Source: an uncultured Clostridia bacterium
GTDB lineage: Bacteria > Bacillota > Clostridia > UBA1381
Direction of reading: 5' to 3'
Assembly: GCA_934454215.1 (NCBI GenBank)
Contig: CAKSGG010000113.1
Span: 1 to 10,928 of the forward strand
Length of the DNA: 10,928 bases
Each line of letters begins with the position of its first letter. Position 1 is the first letter of the stretch. The notes below the pieces were generated by a model. It did no database searches. It saw only the letters and a list, made by a program, of their open reading frames with translations, and was not told where the DNA came from. Both the position numbers and the translations under genes were made by a program. Of the stretch, positions 1 to 6,950 are shown piece by piece.

Positions 1-1284
1 GATATAACCGACCCAAGTGAATTGCTGCAAAAAGCTCAAGATTATTTGGCTGATGAACAATTTGACGATGTGGTAATAGAGGTGTCAGCTGTTGACTTGC
101 ATTATCTTTCGAAAGATGTACAATCTATAAGCTTATTGGATAACGTTAGGTGTATATCCAGACCGCACGGAATGGATAAGGTTTTTCCGGTAACTAAACT
201 GTCTATTCAGTTGGATAGTCCCGAAAATTCAACATATACACTTGGTGATACCATAAAAGAAAGCACTTTGACCGCGTCAACAAGGGCTGCTAATACTGCC
301 ATACTTGAACGAATTGCAAAAATTCCGAACGAAAAAACCATTCTCGACAAGGCTCAAGATAATGCCACTTCAATTATGAATATGGCTACACAGGGTTATG
401 TAACAATTATAAAAAATCAAAATGGATCCGAATACTTAGCTGTTTCATCTGAAAACGCTAATGTTGCCTATAATCCAACAAACGACACATGGAAAACAGG
501 GACTAAGCTTTGGAAATGGGGTATTAATGGTCTCGGTTATTCTAAAGATGGTGGAAAAAACTATGGGTTAGCTATAACAATGGACGGTGCGATAGTTGCC
601 GATTATGTCACAACTGGAACGATGTCTGCCGATAGAATACGGACGGGTATTTTGCAAGATGAAAAAGGAAACACAAATTGGAATCTTACAACCGGGGTTT
701 TAACAATGAAAAAGGGATCAATTTCTTTGGGGATTTCGGACGCATATCCCGATGGACAATTTTCCGTAGATGATAATGGTTTTTTGAAAGCGGAATATGG
801 CGAAATCGGGGGATTCACCATAAGCGCGTATGCTATTTATAACGATGTTGTTTGGCTCGGCTCAAATGGATTGGACTTTTATCAGGCAGGAGATTGTTTG
901 GGGCGGTACGGCACACAGCAATGGGCTAAACAACCTTCATTAAAAGGACTGACGGTATCGATGGAATATCAAACGAGTTATATGGCTTGGTCGTATAAGC
1001 AGCTTTCGAGCGCTGACGTGTATACAATAAAGCTAATGTATGCATCTGATTCATTGCCAAAAGACGAAGGTGGGCATTTCGCGGCGGATCGACTGCATTT
1101 TGGGTGTGACATGGACGCTAATGGATGGCTGGCGTACAATTGGTTCATAGATCCAAATACCGGAGGCTGTAATAATGGAGGCAATTATGACGGAACTGTT
1201 TATTTGCCGGTAAGGATTAACAAAACCGATGGGACGATAAAAGAATGGATCACCGCAGAACTTAAAAATGGATTTCTGATTTAA
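1..1284 (+). CDS. Phage tail-tip protein (Tal / prophage tail endopeptidase type), C-terminal part
   Basis: The frame is open from base 1 (first residues DITDPSE), so the gene begins before the window and 427 codons are visible. Tal proteins form the tip of siphovirus tails and often carry an N-terminal endopeptidase fold and variable C-terminal modules. The visible start, with its QFDDVVIEVSAVDLHYL stretch and DNVRCISRPHGMDKVFPVTK, is the end of the conserved phage minor-structural/Tal region. It is followed by a helical linker (about residues 85-125) and then by the widespread tail module containing LWKWGINGLGYSKDGG and IVADYVTTGTMSADRIRTG. The last 150 or so residues are rich in aromatics and glycine and look like a beta-rich tip or receptor domain. 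It is the first visible gene of a tight tail operon. The family is recalled from motifs, not searched. The peptidase half is out of view, so enzymatic activity cannot be judged. Confidence 0.85.
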   Translation, partial: DITDPSELLQKAQDYLADEQFDDVVIEVSAVDLHYLSKDVQSISLLDNVRCISRPHGMDKVFPVTKLSIQLDSPENSTYTLGDTIKESTLTASTRAANTAILERIAKIPNEKTILDKAQDNATSIMNMATQGYVTIIKNQNGSEYLAVSSENANVAYNPTNDTWKTGTKLWKWGINGLGYSKDGGKNYGLAITMDGAIVADYVTTGTMSADRIRTGILQDEKGNTNWNLTTGVLTMKKGSISLGISDAYPDGQFSVDDNGFLKAEYGEIGGFTISAYAIYNDVVWLGSNGLDFYQAGDCLGRYGTQQWAKQPSLKGLTVSMEYQTSYMAWSYKQLSSADVYTIKLMYASDSLPKDEGGHFAADRLHFGCDMDANGWLAYNWFIDPNTGGCNNGGNYDGTVYLPVRINKTDGTIKEWITAELKNGFLI

Positions 1285-1301
1285 TTTTTGGAGGGAATTA
1301 T

Positions 1302-1457
1302 ATGGTGCTTGTATTGAAAAAAGGTTCCGGAAAAGGCGGCAACATAAAAAAACAAATACATATAAAAGAAGAAAATGGAGGTGGAAACGATGAAGTACAA
1401 GAATATACAGATGGAAACGATGCTGGAAGCACTGAAACCGATACTTCCGCATCGTGA
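1302..1457 (+). CDS. Small 51-residue phage ORF overlapping the next gene
   Basis: This ATG ORF encodes 51 residues. It has a basic N-terminal half (VLKKGSGKGGNIKKQ) and an acidic, Thr/Ser/Gly-rich C-terminal half ending in TDTSAS. A GGAGGG Shine-Dalgarno sits at 1290-1295, six bases before the ATG, which is as good as those of neighbouring real genes. It fills the 105-bp gap between the tail-tip gene and the next start. Its last 68 bp run in a different frame over the 5' end of the DUF1617-like gene, an unusually long overlap for a phage late operon. I see no TM segment or known domain, and the composition suggests disorder. It could be a genuine small tail-associated protein or a translated leader coupling expression to the next gene. 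The RBS argues for translation; the function is unknown. Confidence 0.5.
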   Translation: MVLVLKKGSGKGGNIKKQIHIKEENGGGNDEVQEYTDGNDAGSTETDTSAS

Positions 1458-1761
1458 TAAAATCGGATATATTGCAGCAAGAAATACACGTATGCTCAAT
1501 GATACGCTCATAGAATATTTTGCTTTTAAGAGAGAATTGATAAGCAAGTATGGAACTCCCGACAAAGATGATGCCGGAAATGAAACCGGAACTATATCTG
1601 TACGGCCATCGGCATCAAATTTTAATGAATTTGTAAAAGAATTTGACGCCATAAAAAACATCGAACATGATGTTGAGCTTATGACGATTCCGTATGAAGA
1701 GGTTATCGGCATTTTAAATGGAGAGGAAATACTCGAACTCGGTTGGATGCTAACGGAATAG
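1390..1761 (+). CDS. Small phage protein, DUF1617-like
   Basis: The product is 123 residues and probably cytoplasmic and helical. I chose the ATG at 1390 because GGAGGT lies at 1377-1382, seven bases upstream. The in-frame ATG at 1375 has no such site and would place the Shine-Dalgarno inside the gene. The N-terminal 20 residues are a short amphipathic helix (MLEALKPILPHRDK). A central helix with FAFKRELISKYG is followed by a charged loop (GTPDKDDAGNETG) and a C-terminal part containing NFNEFVKEFDAI and IPYEEVIGIL. Size, order and position next to tail-fibre genes resemble the DUF1617 phage proteins, which have no known function. The match is from memory of pattern only. There is no TM segment and no cysteine. 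The stop is 10 bp from the next start, so the two genes are co-transcribed. Confidence 0.65.
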   Translation: MKYKNIQMETMLEALKPILPHRDKIGYIAARNTRMLNDTLIEYFAFKRELISKYGTPDKDDAGNETGTISVRPSASNFNEFVKEFDAIKNIEHDVELMTIPYEEVIGILNGEEILELGWMLTE

Positions 1762-1771
1762 GGGTGAATAT

Positions 1772-3517
1772 ATGGCTAACATAACAAATCTTTTAAACAC
1801 GATAAAAAATGCAATTTATGGGCGCGATATGCGAAATGCCCTGCATGACAGTATAAAGAGTGTAAACGATGACGTGGAGACAAAAGCTAATAAAGCAAAT
1901 GTAGCAGGAGGCTTTGCCGGGGGCAGCAACGCTTCAGCATTTTCCGGCGGGGGAGTCGGAAAAGATGCGTCAACCACTTTCGGCGGAGCTGTCGGGAGCG
2001 GGGCATCTTCTTATAAAGGGTTTGCCGGTGGCAGAGACGCAAAAACTGACGCGCAGGACGCGATTCAATTGGGAACAGGAACGAACAGTAGCGAAAAAAC
2101 ATTGCAGGTATATGATTATCAGCTTATGGACGCTGACGGACACATTCCCAATGACCGAATGCCGACCAAAGCTGATGTAAACACGGTGTACACAAAAACT
2201 CAAACCGATGATATTATAAAAACAAAAATGGGTACTGTGTATAAAGTAAAAGGCAGTTTGGGTTTCATCGGAACCCCCATATCTGTAGACGATTGCGAAA
2301 TCGGTGATGTCTACAACATTTTTGGTGACCCCGAACAATCTATATGCTGGTTATTTAACAACCTTGATTTTGCATCGGCACCTCGGCGTGTAAGTGTGGA
2401 AAGCGGTCATATCGTTGGTTTTGGCTTGCTGCATTTGCGCAGTGATGCGGATGGTTCGGGAGCAACTCAAAACCCACCAACAATAACGCTGAGATACAAT
2501 GGGATGAGCAAAACGTTTGGTATATCTCATCTTGATACAAGTATGGGACAACCTTTGATATTTACATTGACAGATGTGTTTGAAGCGTTTGGCATCAGCG
2601 ATTATTCGAGTGTACAATTTATGGATTTAATGTCCATTGAAAATAATTGGATTGATGTTCCGAATGGAGGCAATGTAGTATATACTGAAGTAGGATGGGA
2701 TGTGCTGCCCGGAGTAGTTGATATGAGCAATTACTACACAAAATCTGAAATCGATGAGGAACTATCCCATAAGGCTACAATGCAGGACGTGCAAGAGCTT
2801 GTTGGGGATGTGACAAGACCGTACGATGACACCCCTACCGCAGGCAGCGAAAATCCGGTAACTTCGGACGGGATTAAAACCGCATTGGATGAAAAAGTTT
2901 CTGTTGTACTTGGAAGCGGTGTCGCCGAAATAGAATCATCGCAAACCGCCAGTTCGTATGGCAGTTCGGTCACGAGACAGACAATAACAGTTACAAGAAA
3001 CATTCCCAAAAGTGCGACAGAAGATAACTCCGGTATTGATAAACGCTCTACGGATTTCTACTCCGCCGATGCGATAGAAGCGCTGTTTTATTCAAAAGAT
3101 GAAGTGGAACGTGTTATAGAACGATATGGATATCAAACGAAGCCGACGCAAGCTGACCATACGATTGGTGGAGATATTACTTGGTACTTTCCGCAAATGT
3201 ATAATATGTTTTGGAATTACCTTGGTGCCGACTCCGACATAACAAGTATATCGGTTATCATTACAGATGGAGAATATCCGTTTGATTATATTTCAAGTGT
3301 ATCCTTCAAAACAGGTGATACGCCGCCGCAGGTTTCATATACTTCCAATTCGAATACCCTTGTATGGGTTGGCTCGGAATGCGGCATAAGCAATGGAATC
3401 TATATATTTTCGCCGATAGCACATAAAGTGTATGATATTGTATTCTATTTTAACGGTACCAGTTTTGTAGGATTAGTCAATGGTTATACCTTACCGACGA
3501 GCGATGCGGAGGAATAA
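1772..3517 (+). CDS. Phage baseplate / tail-fibre protein with YadA-head-like and tail-fibre linker motifs
   Basis: The 581-residue product probably sits at the tail tip and takes part in host recognition. Residues 4-35 (ITNLLNTIKNAIYGRDMRNA then LHDSIKSVNDD) are the conserved docking segment seen in many Firmicute phage fibres. Residues 45-105 are Gly/Ala/Ser-rich, with AGGSNASAFSGG and AIQLGTGTNSSE, and resemble the beta-helical YadA-like head that trimeric fibres carry. Then come TLQVYDYQLMDADGHIP (110-126) and fibre linkers: YTKTQTDDI (140-148), YYTKSEIDEEL (321-331), NPVTSDGIKTALDEK (361-375) and YSKDEVERVI (440-449). A beta-rich C-terminal domain (about 455-575) is the best candidate for the receptor-binding part. 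Residues 182-300 look like an extra domain inside a usually short linker. GGGGTG lies upstream of the ATG, and the next gene starts 4 bp after the stop. The exact receptor role is inferred. Confidence 0.82.
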   Translation: MANITNLLNTIKNAIYGRDMRNALHDSIKSVNDDVETKANKANVAGGFAGGSNASAFSGGGVGKDASTTFGGAVGSGASSYKGFAGGRDAKTDAQDAIQLGTGTNSSEKTLQVYDYQLMDADGHIPNDRMPTKADVNTVYTKTQTDDIIKTKMGTVYKVKGSLGFIGTPISVDDCEIGDVYNIFGDPEQSICWLFNNLDFASAPRRVSVESGHIVGFGLLHLRSDADGSGATQNPPTITLRYNGMSKTFGISHLDTSMGQPLIFTLTDVFEAFGISDYSSVQFMDLMSIENNWIDVPNGGNVVYTEVGWDVLPGVVDMSNYYTKSEIDEELSHKATMQDVQELVGDVTRPYDDTPTAGSENPVTSDGIKTALDEKVSVVLGSGVAEIESSQTASSYGSSVTRQTITVTRNIPKSATEDNSGIDKRSTDFYSADAIEALFYSKDEVERVIERYGYQTKPTQADHTIGGDITWYFPQMYNMFWNYLGADSDITSISVIITDGEYPFDYISSVSFKTGDTPPQVSYTSNSNTLVWVGSECGISNGIYIFSPIAHKVYDIVFYFNGTSFVGLVNGYTLPTSDAEE

Positions 3518-3520
3518 GAC

Positions 3521-5188
3521 ATGGGATATCTGGAAATAAAAAAACGCGCCTTCATGAGCATTGCGTCTCAAAACGGATACCTGCGTAAAAAAATAAACGG
3601 TGTGCCCCCTCTCAGACTCGATGAATGTATCCCCGGAAATTTGATACGTTACAAAATATATGGAAATACAGGTAAAAATGTTCTGAAATATCCGTTTGAG
3701 GATACGTCAAAGACTATGAATGGTATAACCTTTACCGACAACGGAGATGGTACAATTACGGCAGCAGGTACCTCTACGGGCAGAGCTGTATTTTATATGA
3801 CAAGCCCCTTGACATATACATTACCGCAGGGGATATATTATTTTTCAGGCTGTCCGTCGGGAGGTAACACGAATACCTACAGAATGTATATTAATGTTTT
3901 AAAGAAAAACGGAGACAGTTGGGAAAAAGCTACCGCAACAACGTATGATTATGGAAGCGGAGGTTCTCTTGATACTCGTGACGCGGTTTACGATGGGTTT
4001 ACGATTGCGATAGAGATTGGCGCAGGTGTGACATTGGAAAACGCGGTATTTAAACCAATGATAGAATACGGGGAAACTTCGACGGAATATGAGTCTTTTA
4101 AAGGGGTCGGAGATTTGACAAAAAATTTGATAGCTTATCCGTTTGCAAGCACTACACGTACAGTGAATGGTGTAACGCTGACCGATAACAAGGACGGAAC
4201 TATATCGGTATCGGGTACTCCGACGGATTCACTTTCGTATTATCTCGGCAGGGTTGATGTTATGCCGGGAACATCGTATTATTTATCGGGTATGGAAGTC
4301 GGAAAAAATCTTGTATTCGATCTAATGGCATATGATGCTGCTGACACAGAAATAGACCATCAGCGCAGTCGTTCAATCTCTTTCACAGCTGCGGACAATG
4401 CTGCATATGTGAAAATATATATAGACAGAATCTCGTCAAATACCGAAATTCCGTCAACTGTTGTAAAGCCGCAGTTTGAGATTGGCTCATCTGCGACTGA
4501 GTTTGAAATGGGCGGAAAATATAAGATTCCGTTAGTAGTAAGCGGAAAAAATCTGATACCATATCCGTATATAGAATCAACTCGAACAAAAAATGGTATA
4601 ACGTTTACCGTTAATGAAGACGGAACTATAAATGTTAACGGTACCGCAACCGCGAACGCGGCATTCTCAACAGTAACAGCATGGACTTATACTCTGCCTA
4701 AAAAAGTCTACTATTGGTCTGGTTGCCCTCAAGGTGGCAGTGCGTCTACTTATAATAGTTATGTCAATATATTAAAAAGAACGGAAACCAGCTGGAAAAT
4801 TGTAAAAACCATTTACGATTATGGAAACGGTGCAGTTGTTGATTTACAGCAATATGAATATGAGGGAATTACCCTTACAATAAATATAGCCTCAGGCACA
4901 GTTATGGATAATGCTATATTTAAGCTTATGCTGGAACTTGGTGATGAACAAACCGAATACGAAAAGTATAAAGAGCCAAAAATTAAAAACATATACCTCG
5001 GTCAACCGCTTGTGGATGCTGAATATATTGATTCACAGAGCGGAAAGGCGATCTATTCCGGAACGACTGAAAACGTATTACTCCCCGTAATCGAGCTATT
5101 AAACGGGACAAATGTCTTTGGGGTTAAAACAGATGTGCCCCCAGATTCCGTTGAGGCAGAATACCATAGCAAATTTAAGGAGGCATAA
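3521..5188 (+). CDS. Phage baseplate-type protein with three tandem beta-rich modules
   Basis: The product is 555 residues. The N-terminal part, ending in PGNLIRYKIYGNTGKNVL, matches the segment that precedes beta-sandwich modules in many clostridial phage tail proteins. Three repeat modules follow, at about residues 51-193, 200-330 and 342-484. Each opens with a KN(V/L)(L/I)xYPF-like strand and an NG(I/V)T(F/L)T..N.DGTI motif. Such modules are typically sugar-binding or structural in tail tips. Modules 1 and 3 share TYTLPxxxYYxSGCPxGG and YDYGxG, while module 2 is divergent. The C-terminus (VLLPVIELLNGTNVFGVKTD, then an acidic end) is a recurrent tail-protein terminus. GGAGG at 3508-3512 lies inside the 3' end of the upstream gene, eight bases before the ATG. 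No catalytic motif is seen. A carbohydrate-binding adhesion role on the host surface is inferred, not shown. Confidence 0.78.
   Translation: MGYLEIKKRAFMSIASQNGYLRKKINGVPPLRLDECIPGNLIRYKIYGNTGKNVLKYPFEDTSKTMNGITFTDNGDGTITAAGTSTGRAVFYMTSPLTYTLPQGIYYFSGCPSGGNTNTYRMYINVLKKNGDSWEKATATTYDYGSGGSLDTRDAVYDGFTIAIEIGAGVTLENAVFKPMIEYGETSTEYESFKGVGDLTKNLIAYPFASTTRTVNGVTLTDNKDGTISVSGTPTDSLSYYLGRVDVMPGTSYYLSGMEVGKNLVFDLMAYDAADTEIDHQRSRSISFTAADNAAYVKIYIDRISSNTEIPSTVVKPQFEIGSSATEFEMGGKYKIPLVVSGKNLIPYPYIESTRTKNGITFTVNEDGTINVNGTATANAAFSTVTAWTYTLPKKVYYWSGCPQGGSASTYNSYVNILKRTETSWKIVKTIYDYGNGAVVDLQQYEYEGITLTINIASGTVMDNAIFKLMLELGDEQTEYEKYKEPKIKNIYLGQPLVDAEYIDSQSGKAIYSGTTENVLLPVIELLNGTNVFGVKTDVPPDSVEAEYHSKFKEA
3671..4972 (+). 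repeat. Three tandem protein modules (about 140, 130 and 140 codons) within one gene
   Basis: The modules span 3671-4099, 4118-4510 and 4544-4972. The hallmark is an NGxTxT + DGTI pair near the start of each (residues 67-79, 216-228 and 358-370). Modules 1 and 3 align over nearly their full length, including a shared aromatic/SGCP segment. Module 2 keeps only the opening strands and has its own C-terminal half. The DNA has diverged, so these are old duplications or domain exchanges and not a recent repeat. Confidence 0.8.
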
Positions 5189-5190
5189 TT

Positions 5191-5433
5191 ATGGAATTAT
5201 ATAAATTCATAAATAGCGGTAAAGTGAAGAAATACAATGGCGGATTTGTTGTACTGGATGATAAGGTCTATACAAATCCGCGTGAAGATGTTTTGAAAGC
5301 TGTCGGTTTTAAGCCGCTTGAAATGGCAGCGGTGCCGGTAATTGATGAGGGTTCACAATATCTTGTGACAAAGTATACAGAGAACGATGAAACGATAACT
5401 GTAAGTTATGAACCGGTTGAAATAAGTGAATAG
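5191..5433 (+). CDS. Small conserved phage protein upstream of the lysis genes
   Basis: This 80-residue product has no TM segment and is predicted to be beta-rich. It contains YNGGFVVLDDKVYTNPREDVLKA... in its first half and ends with an acidic TVSYEPVEISE tail. Proteins of this size and pattern (a short hydrophilic start, KVYTNP, then YLVTKYTENDETITVSY-like strands) recur just before holin genes in Firmicute prophages. Their function is not known to me; a tail-tip accessory or chaperone role is possible. AAGGAGG at 5178-5184 is ideally spaced to the ATG and lies in the 3' end of the upstream gene. The next gene's RBS overlaps this stop codon, so translation of the group is tightly coupled. 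Confidence 0.75.
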   Translation: MELYKFINSGKVKKYNGGFVVLDDKVYTNPREDVLKAVGFKPLEMAAVPVIDEGSQYLVTKYTENDETITVSYEPVEISE

Positions 5434-5444
5434 GAGGATTACAT

Positions 5445-5783
5445 ATGGAATCTTGGGTACAAATTATACTTACGGTTTTTAGTTCAGTTTTGGCATCGTC
5501 CGGACTGTGGGCATATGTAATGAAACGTATAGAAAAAAAGGATGTAAAAACGCAAATGCTTATTGGGCTGGGACATGACCGCATTATGTATTTGGGGATG
5601 TGCTATATCGACAGAGGATGGATTACCCAAGATGAGTATGAAAATCTCTATGAGTATCTCTATAAGCCATATGAATTGATGGGTGGCAATGGCTCAGCAA
5701 AACGAATTATGAGGGAAGTTGAAAAATTAGAAATTCATAAAATCAATTATAAACAAAAGGAGGAAAAAAATAATGATGAGTAA
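5445..5783 (+). CDS. Single-TM phage lysis-region protein
   Basis: The 112-residue product has one N-terminal membrane segment (about residues 5-26, VQIILTVFSSVLASSGLWAY), a basic turn (MKRIEKKD) and a soluble C-terminal domain. That domain contains LIGLGHDRIMYLG, YIDRGWITQDEYENLYEYLY and GGNGSAKRIM. This pattern is common in proteins encoded beside holins of clostridial phages and usually annotated as hypothetical or holin-like. The predicted topology is membrane-anchored with the charged domain in the cytoplasm, given the positive residues just after the TM. AGGAGG at 5432-5437 overlaps the upstream stop codon. Its last 11 bp overlap the holin start, so it may work with the holin or regulate it. 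The role is inferred only from position. Confidence 0.75.
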   Translation: MESWVQIILTVFSSVLASSGLWAYVMKRIEKKDVKTQMLIGLGHDRIMYLGMCYIDRGWITQDEYENLYEYLYKPYELMGGNGSAKRIMREVEKLEIHKINYKQKEEKNNDE

Positions 5784-5979
5784 TAAAATGTATGATGTGC
5801 TCAAATGGGTCGCAATGTATTTGCTCCCTGCGATAGGTACATTATATTTTGCTCTTGCGGGTATTTGGAACTTGCCATATGGCGAGCAAATAGTCGGTAC
5901 GATTACTGCTGTAGATACATTCCTCGGTGTAATTTTGGGCATCAGTTCAGCTCAATATAACAAGGAAAATAAGCAGTAG
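5773..5979 (+). CDS. Phage holin, Dp-1-like, two TM segments
   Basis: The 68-residue product has two membrane segments (about residues 11-30 and 38-58), a short loop (WNLPYGEQI) between them, and a hydrophilic C-terminus YNKENKQ. The LLPAIGTLYFALAGIW + LPYGEQIVGTITAVDTF pattern fits the Dp-1-type holin family as I remember it. Holins collect in the inner membrane and open it at a set time so that a cytoplasmic endolysin reaches the wall. AAGGAGG at 5757-5763 precedes two adjacent in-frame ATGs (5773 and 5776). Either could start, and dual starts are used in some holins to make timing variants. The start overlaps the previous gene by 11 bp. The usual endolysin gene is not found downstream in this window. 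Confidence 0.8.
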   Translation: MMSNKMYDVLKWVAMYLLPAIGTLYFALAGIWNLPYGEQIVGTITAVDTFLGVILGISSAQYNKENKQ

Positions 5980-5989
5980 AACATAGTGA

Positions 5990-6040
5990 GTACAAGTGTA
6001 GGGATTCGCTTTATTTCTTGATTATTCCTACACTTTGTAC
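5990..6040. repeat. Imperfect inverted repeat just after the holin gene
   Basis: GTACAAGTGTAGG (5990-6002) faces CCTACACTTTGTAC (6027-6040), 13 pairs with one bulged base. The stem can extend by about three pairs (including one G-U), leaving an 18-nt loop. No T-run follows on the + strand, so it is not a normal terminator. It could be an mRNA 3' end stabiliser or a recombination site near the prophage end. Confidence 0.6.
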
Positions 6041-6135
6041 ATAAAACTGCGTGATTACGGACTTTGCTGCTGCTGCCGATGAAGCATTGAAATAAGCCAC
6101 TTTTGGGGTTTTAAACATCTGAAATTTAAAAAAAT

Positions 6136-6185
6136 AAAGTTAGACACGTCATTTTAAGCAAAATCGCTATGATGTGTCTAACTTT
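6136..6185. terminator. Bidirectional intrinsic terminator between convergent genes
   Basis: AAAGTTAGACAC (6136-6147) pairs perfectly with GTGTCTAACTTT (6174-6185). One G-T wobble and TCAT/ATGA continue the stem, giving about 17 pairs and a 16-nt loop. A T-rich tract follows on the + strand (to about 6190), and an A-rich tract before it gives T's on the minus strand. The element sits between the 3' ends of the phage lysis operon (+) and the SHOCT-domain gene (-), the expected place for a shared terminator. Confidence 0.8.
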
Positions 6186-6197
6186 TTATTATTATGA

Positions 6198-6821
6198 TTA
6201 TAAACCAAGTAACTGTTTTTTCTTCGAATCAAATTCTTCTTGTGTTATTGTACCGTTATCCAGCAAGTTTTTGTATTTTTGCAATTCATCAGCATTGCTT
6301 GGCATTGGTGATATACTTGATACGTTTTCTTTACGTTGTTGTCGCTCATTAAGTAATTTGCTTATGGCTGTATAAACTTTATATCGTTCATCCAACATCC
6401 TAAATTTTATAAATCCTGATGATGTTGCAATAGCGATACCTCCCAAGGTTGATGTTCTGATTGATGATATGGAATCCAAGGGTAAATCTACTCTTTTCCC
6501 TGAAAAACCAACAATACCATAAACACGTTTATCAGTTACTGTGATTTCTGCCGTTGACCGGGAAAGAAAAAATAGAATTATATCAATTATTAAGAGCGGA
6601 ATGAGCGAAAACGGCTGAGGATTAATTGGCGCTGCTGCTGGCGCTGCTGCTGGCGCTGCTGCTGCCAGATCTGTTACCATATTATCCGAATTATTAGATG
6701 TCGAAAATAGCATACTTAGCATAATGAGTATTCCTACTATAATGGTTAAAACTATACTTACGCGCAACCCTTCCTTTGCTATTTTTCCACATTTACTTTG
6801 AATAATAATATTTTCTGTCAT
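6198..6821 (-). CDS. Two-TM membrane protein with PH-like domain and C-terminal SHOCT domain
   Basis: The product is 207 residues. TM segments lie at about residues 21-40 and 71-87, joined by a disordered Ala/Pro loop (53-69, AAAPAAAPAAAP). Residues 91-158 (AEITVTDKRVYGIVG onward, with LPLDSISSI and IKFRMLDERYKVYTAI) match the bacterial PH-like (bPH/DUF304-type) membrane domain. Residues 177-207 (ADELQKYKNLLDNGTITQEE, then FDSKKKQLLGL) are a classic SHOCT domain: a short C-terminal helix pair with the LxxGxITxEEFxxKKxxLL signature, usually an oligomerisation or interaction tail. The molecular role of such proteins is unknown. The RBS is AAGGAAG about nine bases before the ATG. No clear own promoter lies between 6822 and 6895. 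Expression may come from the promoter at 7119-7147 by read-through of the terminator at 6895-6928. It may be prophage cargo or a host gene. Confidence 0.85.
   Translation of the reverse strand: MTENIIIQSKCGKIAKEGLRVSIVLTIIVGILIMLSMLFSTSNNSDNMVTDLAAAAPAAAPAAAPINPQPFSLIPLLIIDIILFFLSRSTAEITVTDKRVYGIVGFSGKRVDLPLDSISSIRTSTLGGIAIATSSGFIKFRMLDERYKVYTAISKLLNERQQRKENVSSISPMPSNADELQKYKNLLDNGTITQEEFDSKKKQLLGL
6628..6666 (-). repeat. 12-bp tandem repeat encoding an Ala-Pro linker
   Basis: Three perfect copies of GGCGCTGCTGCT (6628-6639, 6640-6651, 6652-6663) lie in the coding region, each encoding Ala-Ala-Ala-Pro on the minus strand (the codons read across the unit edges). In-frame unit gain or loss would only change the length of the extracytoplasmic or loop linker between the two TM segments. 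Confidence 0.9.
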
Positions 6822-6894
6822 GTTTTTACACTTCCTTTTTCGTAATTGTTTGTTAATTTTAAGAATAAACTCCTTTCTAAATTCTCACGCAATC

Positions 6895-6928
6895 AAAAAA
6901 TGCGTGGTATAAAATCCTATACCACGCA
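6895..6928 (-). terminator. Intrinsic terminator on the minus strand, ahead of the SHOCT gene
   Basis: TGCGTGGTATA (6901-6911) and TATACCACGCA (6918-6928) form a perfect 11-bp stem with a 6-nt loop. On the minus strand it is followed directly by TTTTTT (6900-6895). The + strand has no T-run after it, so the terminator acts only on minus transcripts. It lies between a strong minus promoter and the SHOCT gene and so can end a short RNA or act as an attenuator. Its loop, GGATTT on the minus strand, is complementary to AAATCC a few bases upstream in the same RNA (6943-6948). Confidence 0.85.
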
Positions 6929-6950
6929 CAAAAACGCGGCTTGGATTTAG

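Noticed and set aside
1315..1325. A-run as a slippery site for programmed frameshifting in the small ORF
   Set aside because: The in-frame reading is TTG AAA AAA GGT, which does not fit X XXY YYZ, and no product of fusion is evident.
6051..6095. Short frame GTG...TAA reading VITDFAAAADEALK, which could be the 3' end of a disrupted gene or attachment-site remnant
   Set aside because: Only 14 codons after an in-frame stop, no RBS and no repeat partner visible in the window; too little to support.
6628..6666. Short tandem repeat as a CRISPR-like or phase-variable tract
   Set aside because: Units are 12 bp (multiple of three) without spacers; change in copy number would keep the frame.
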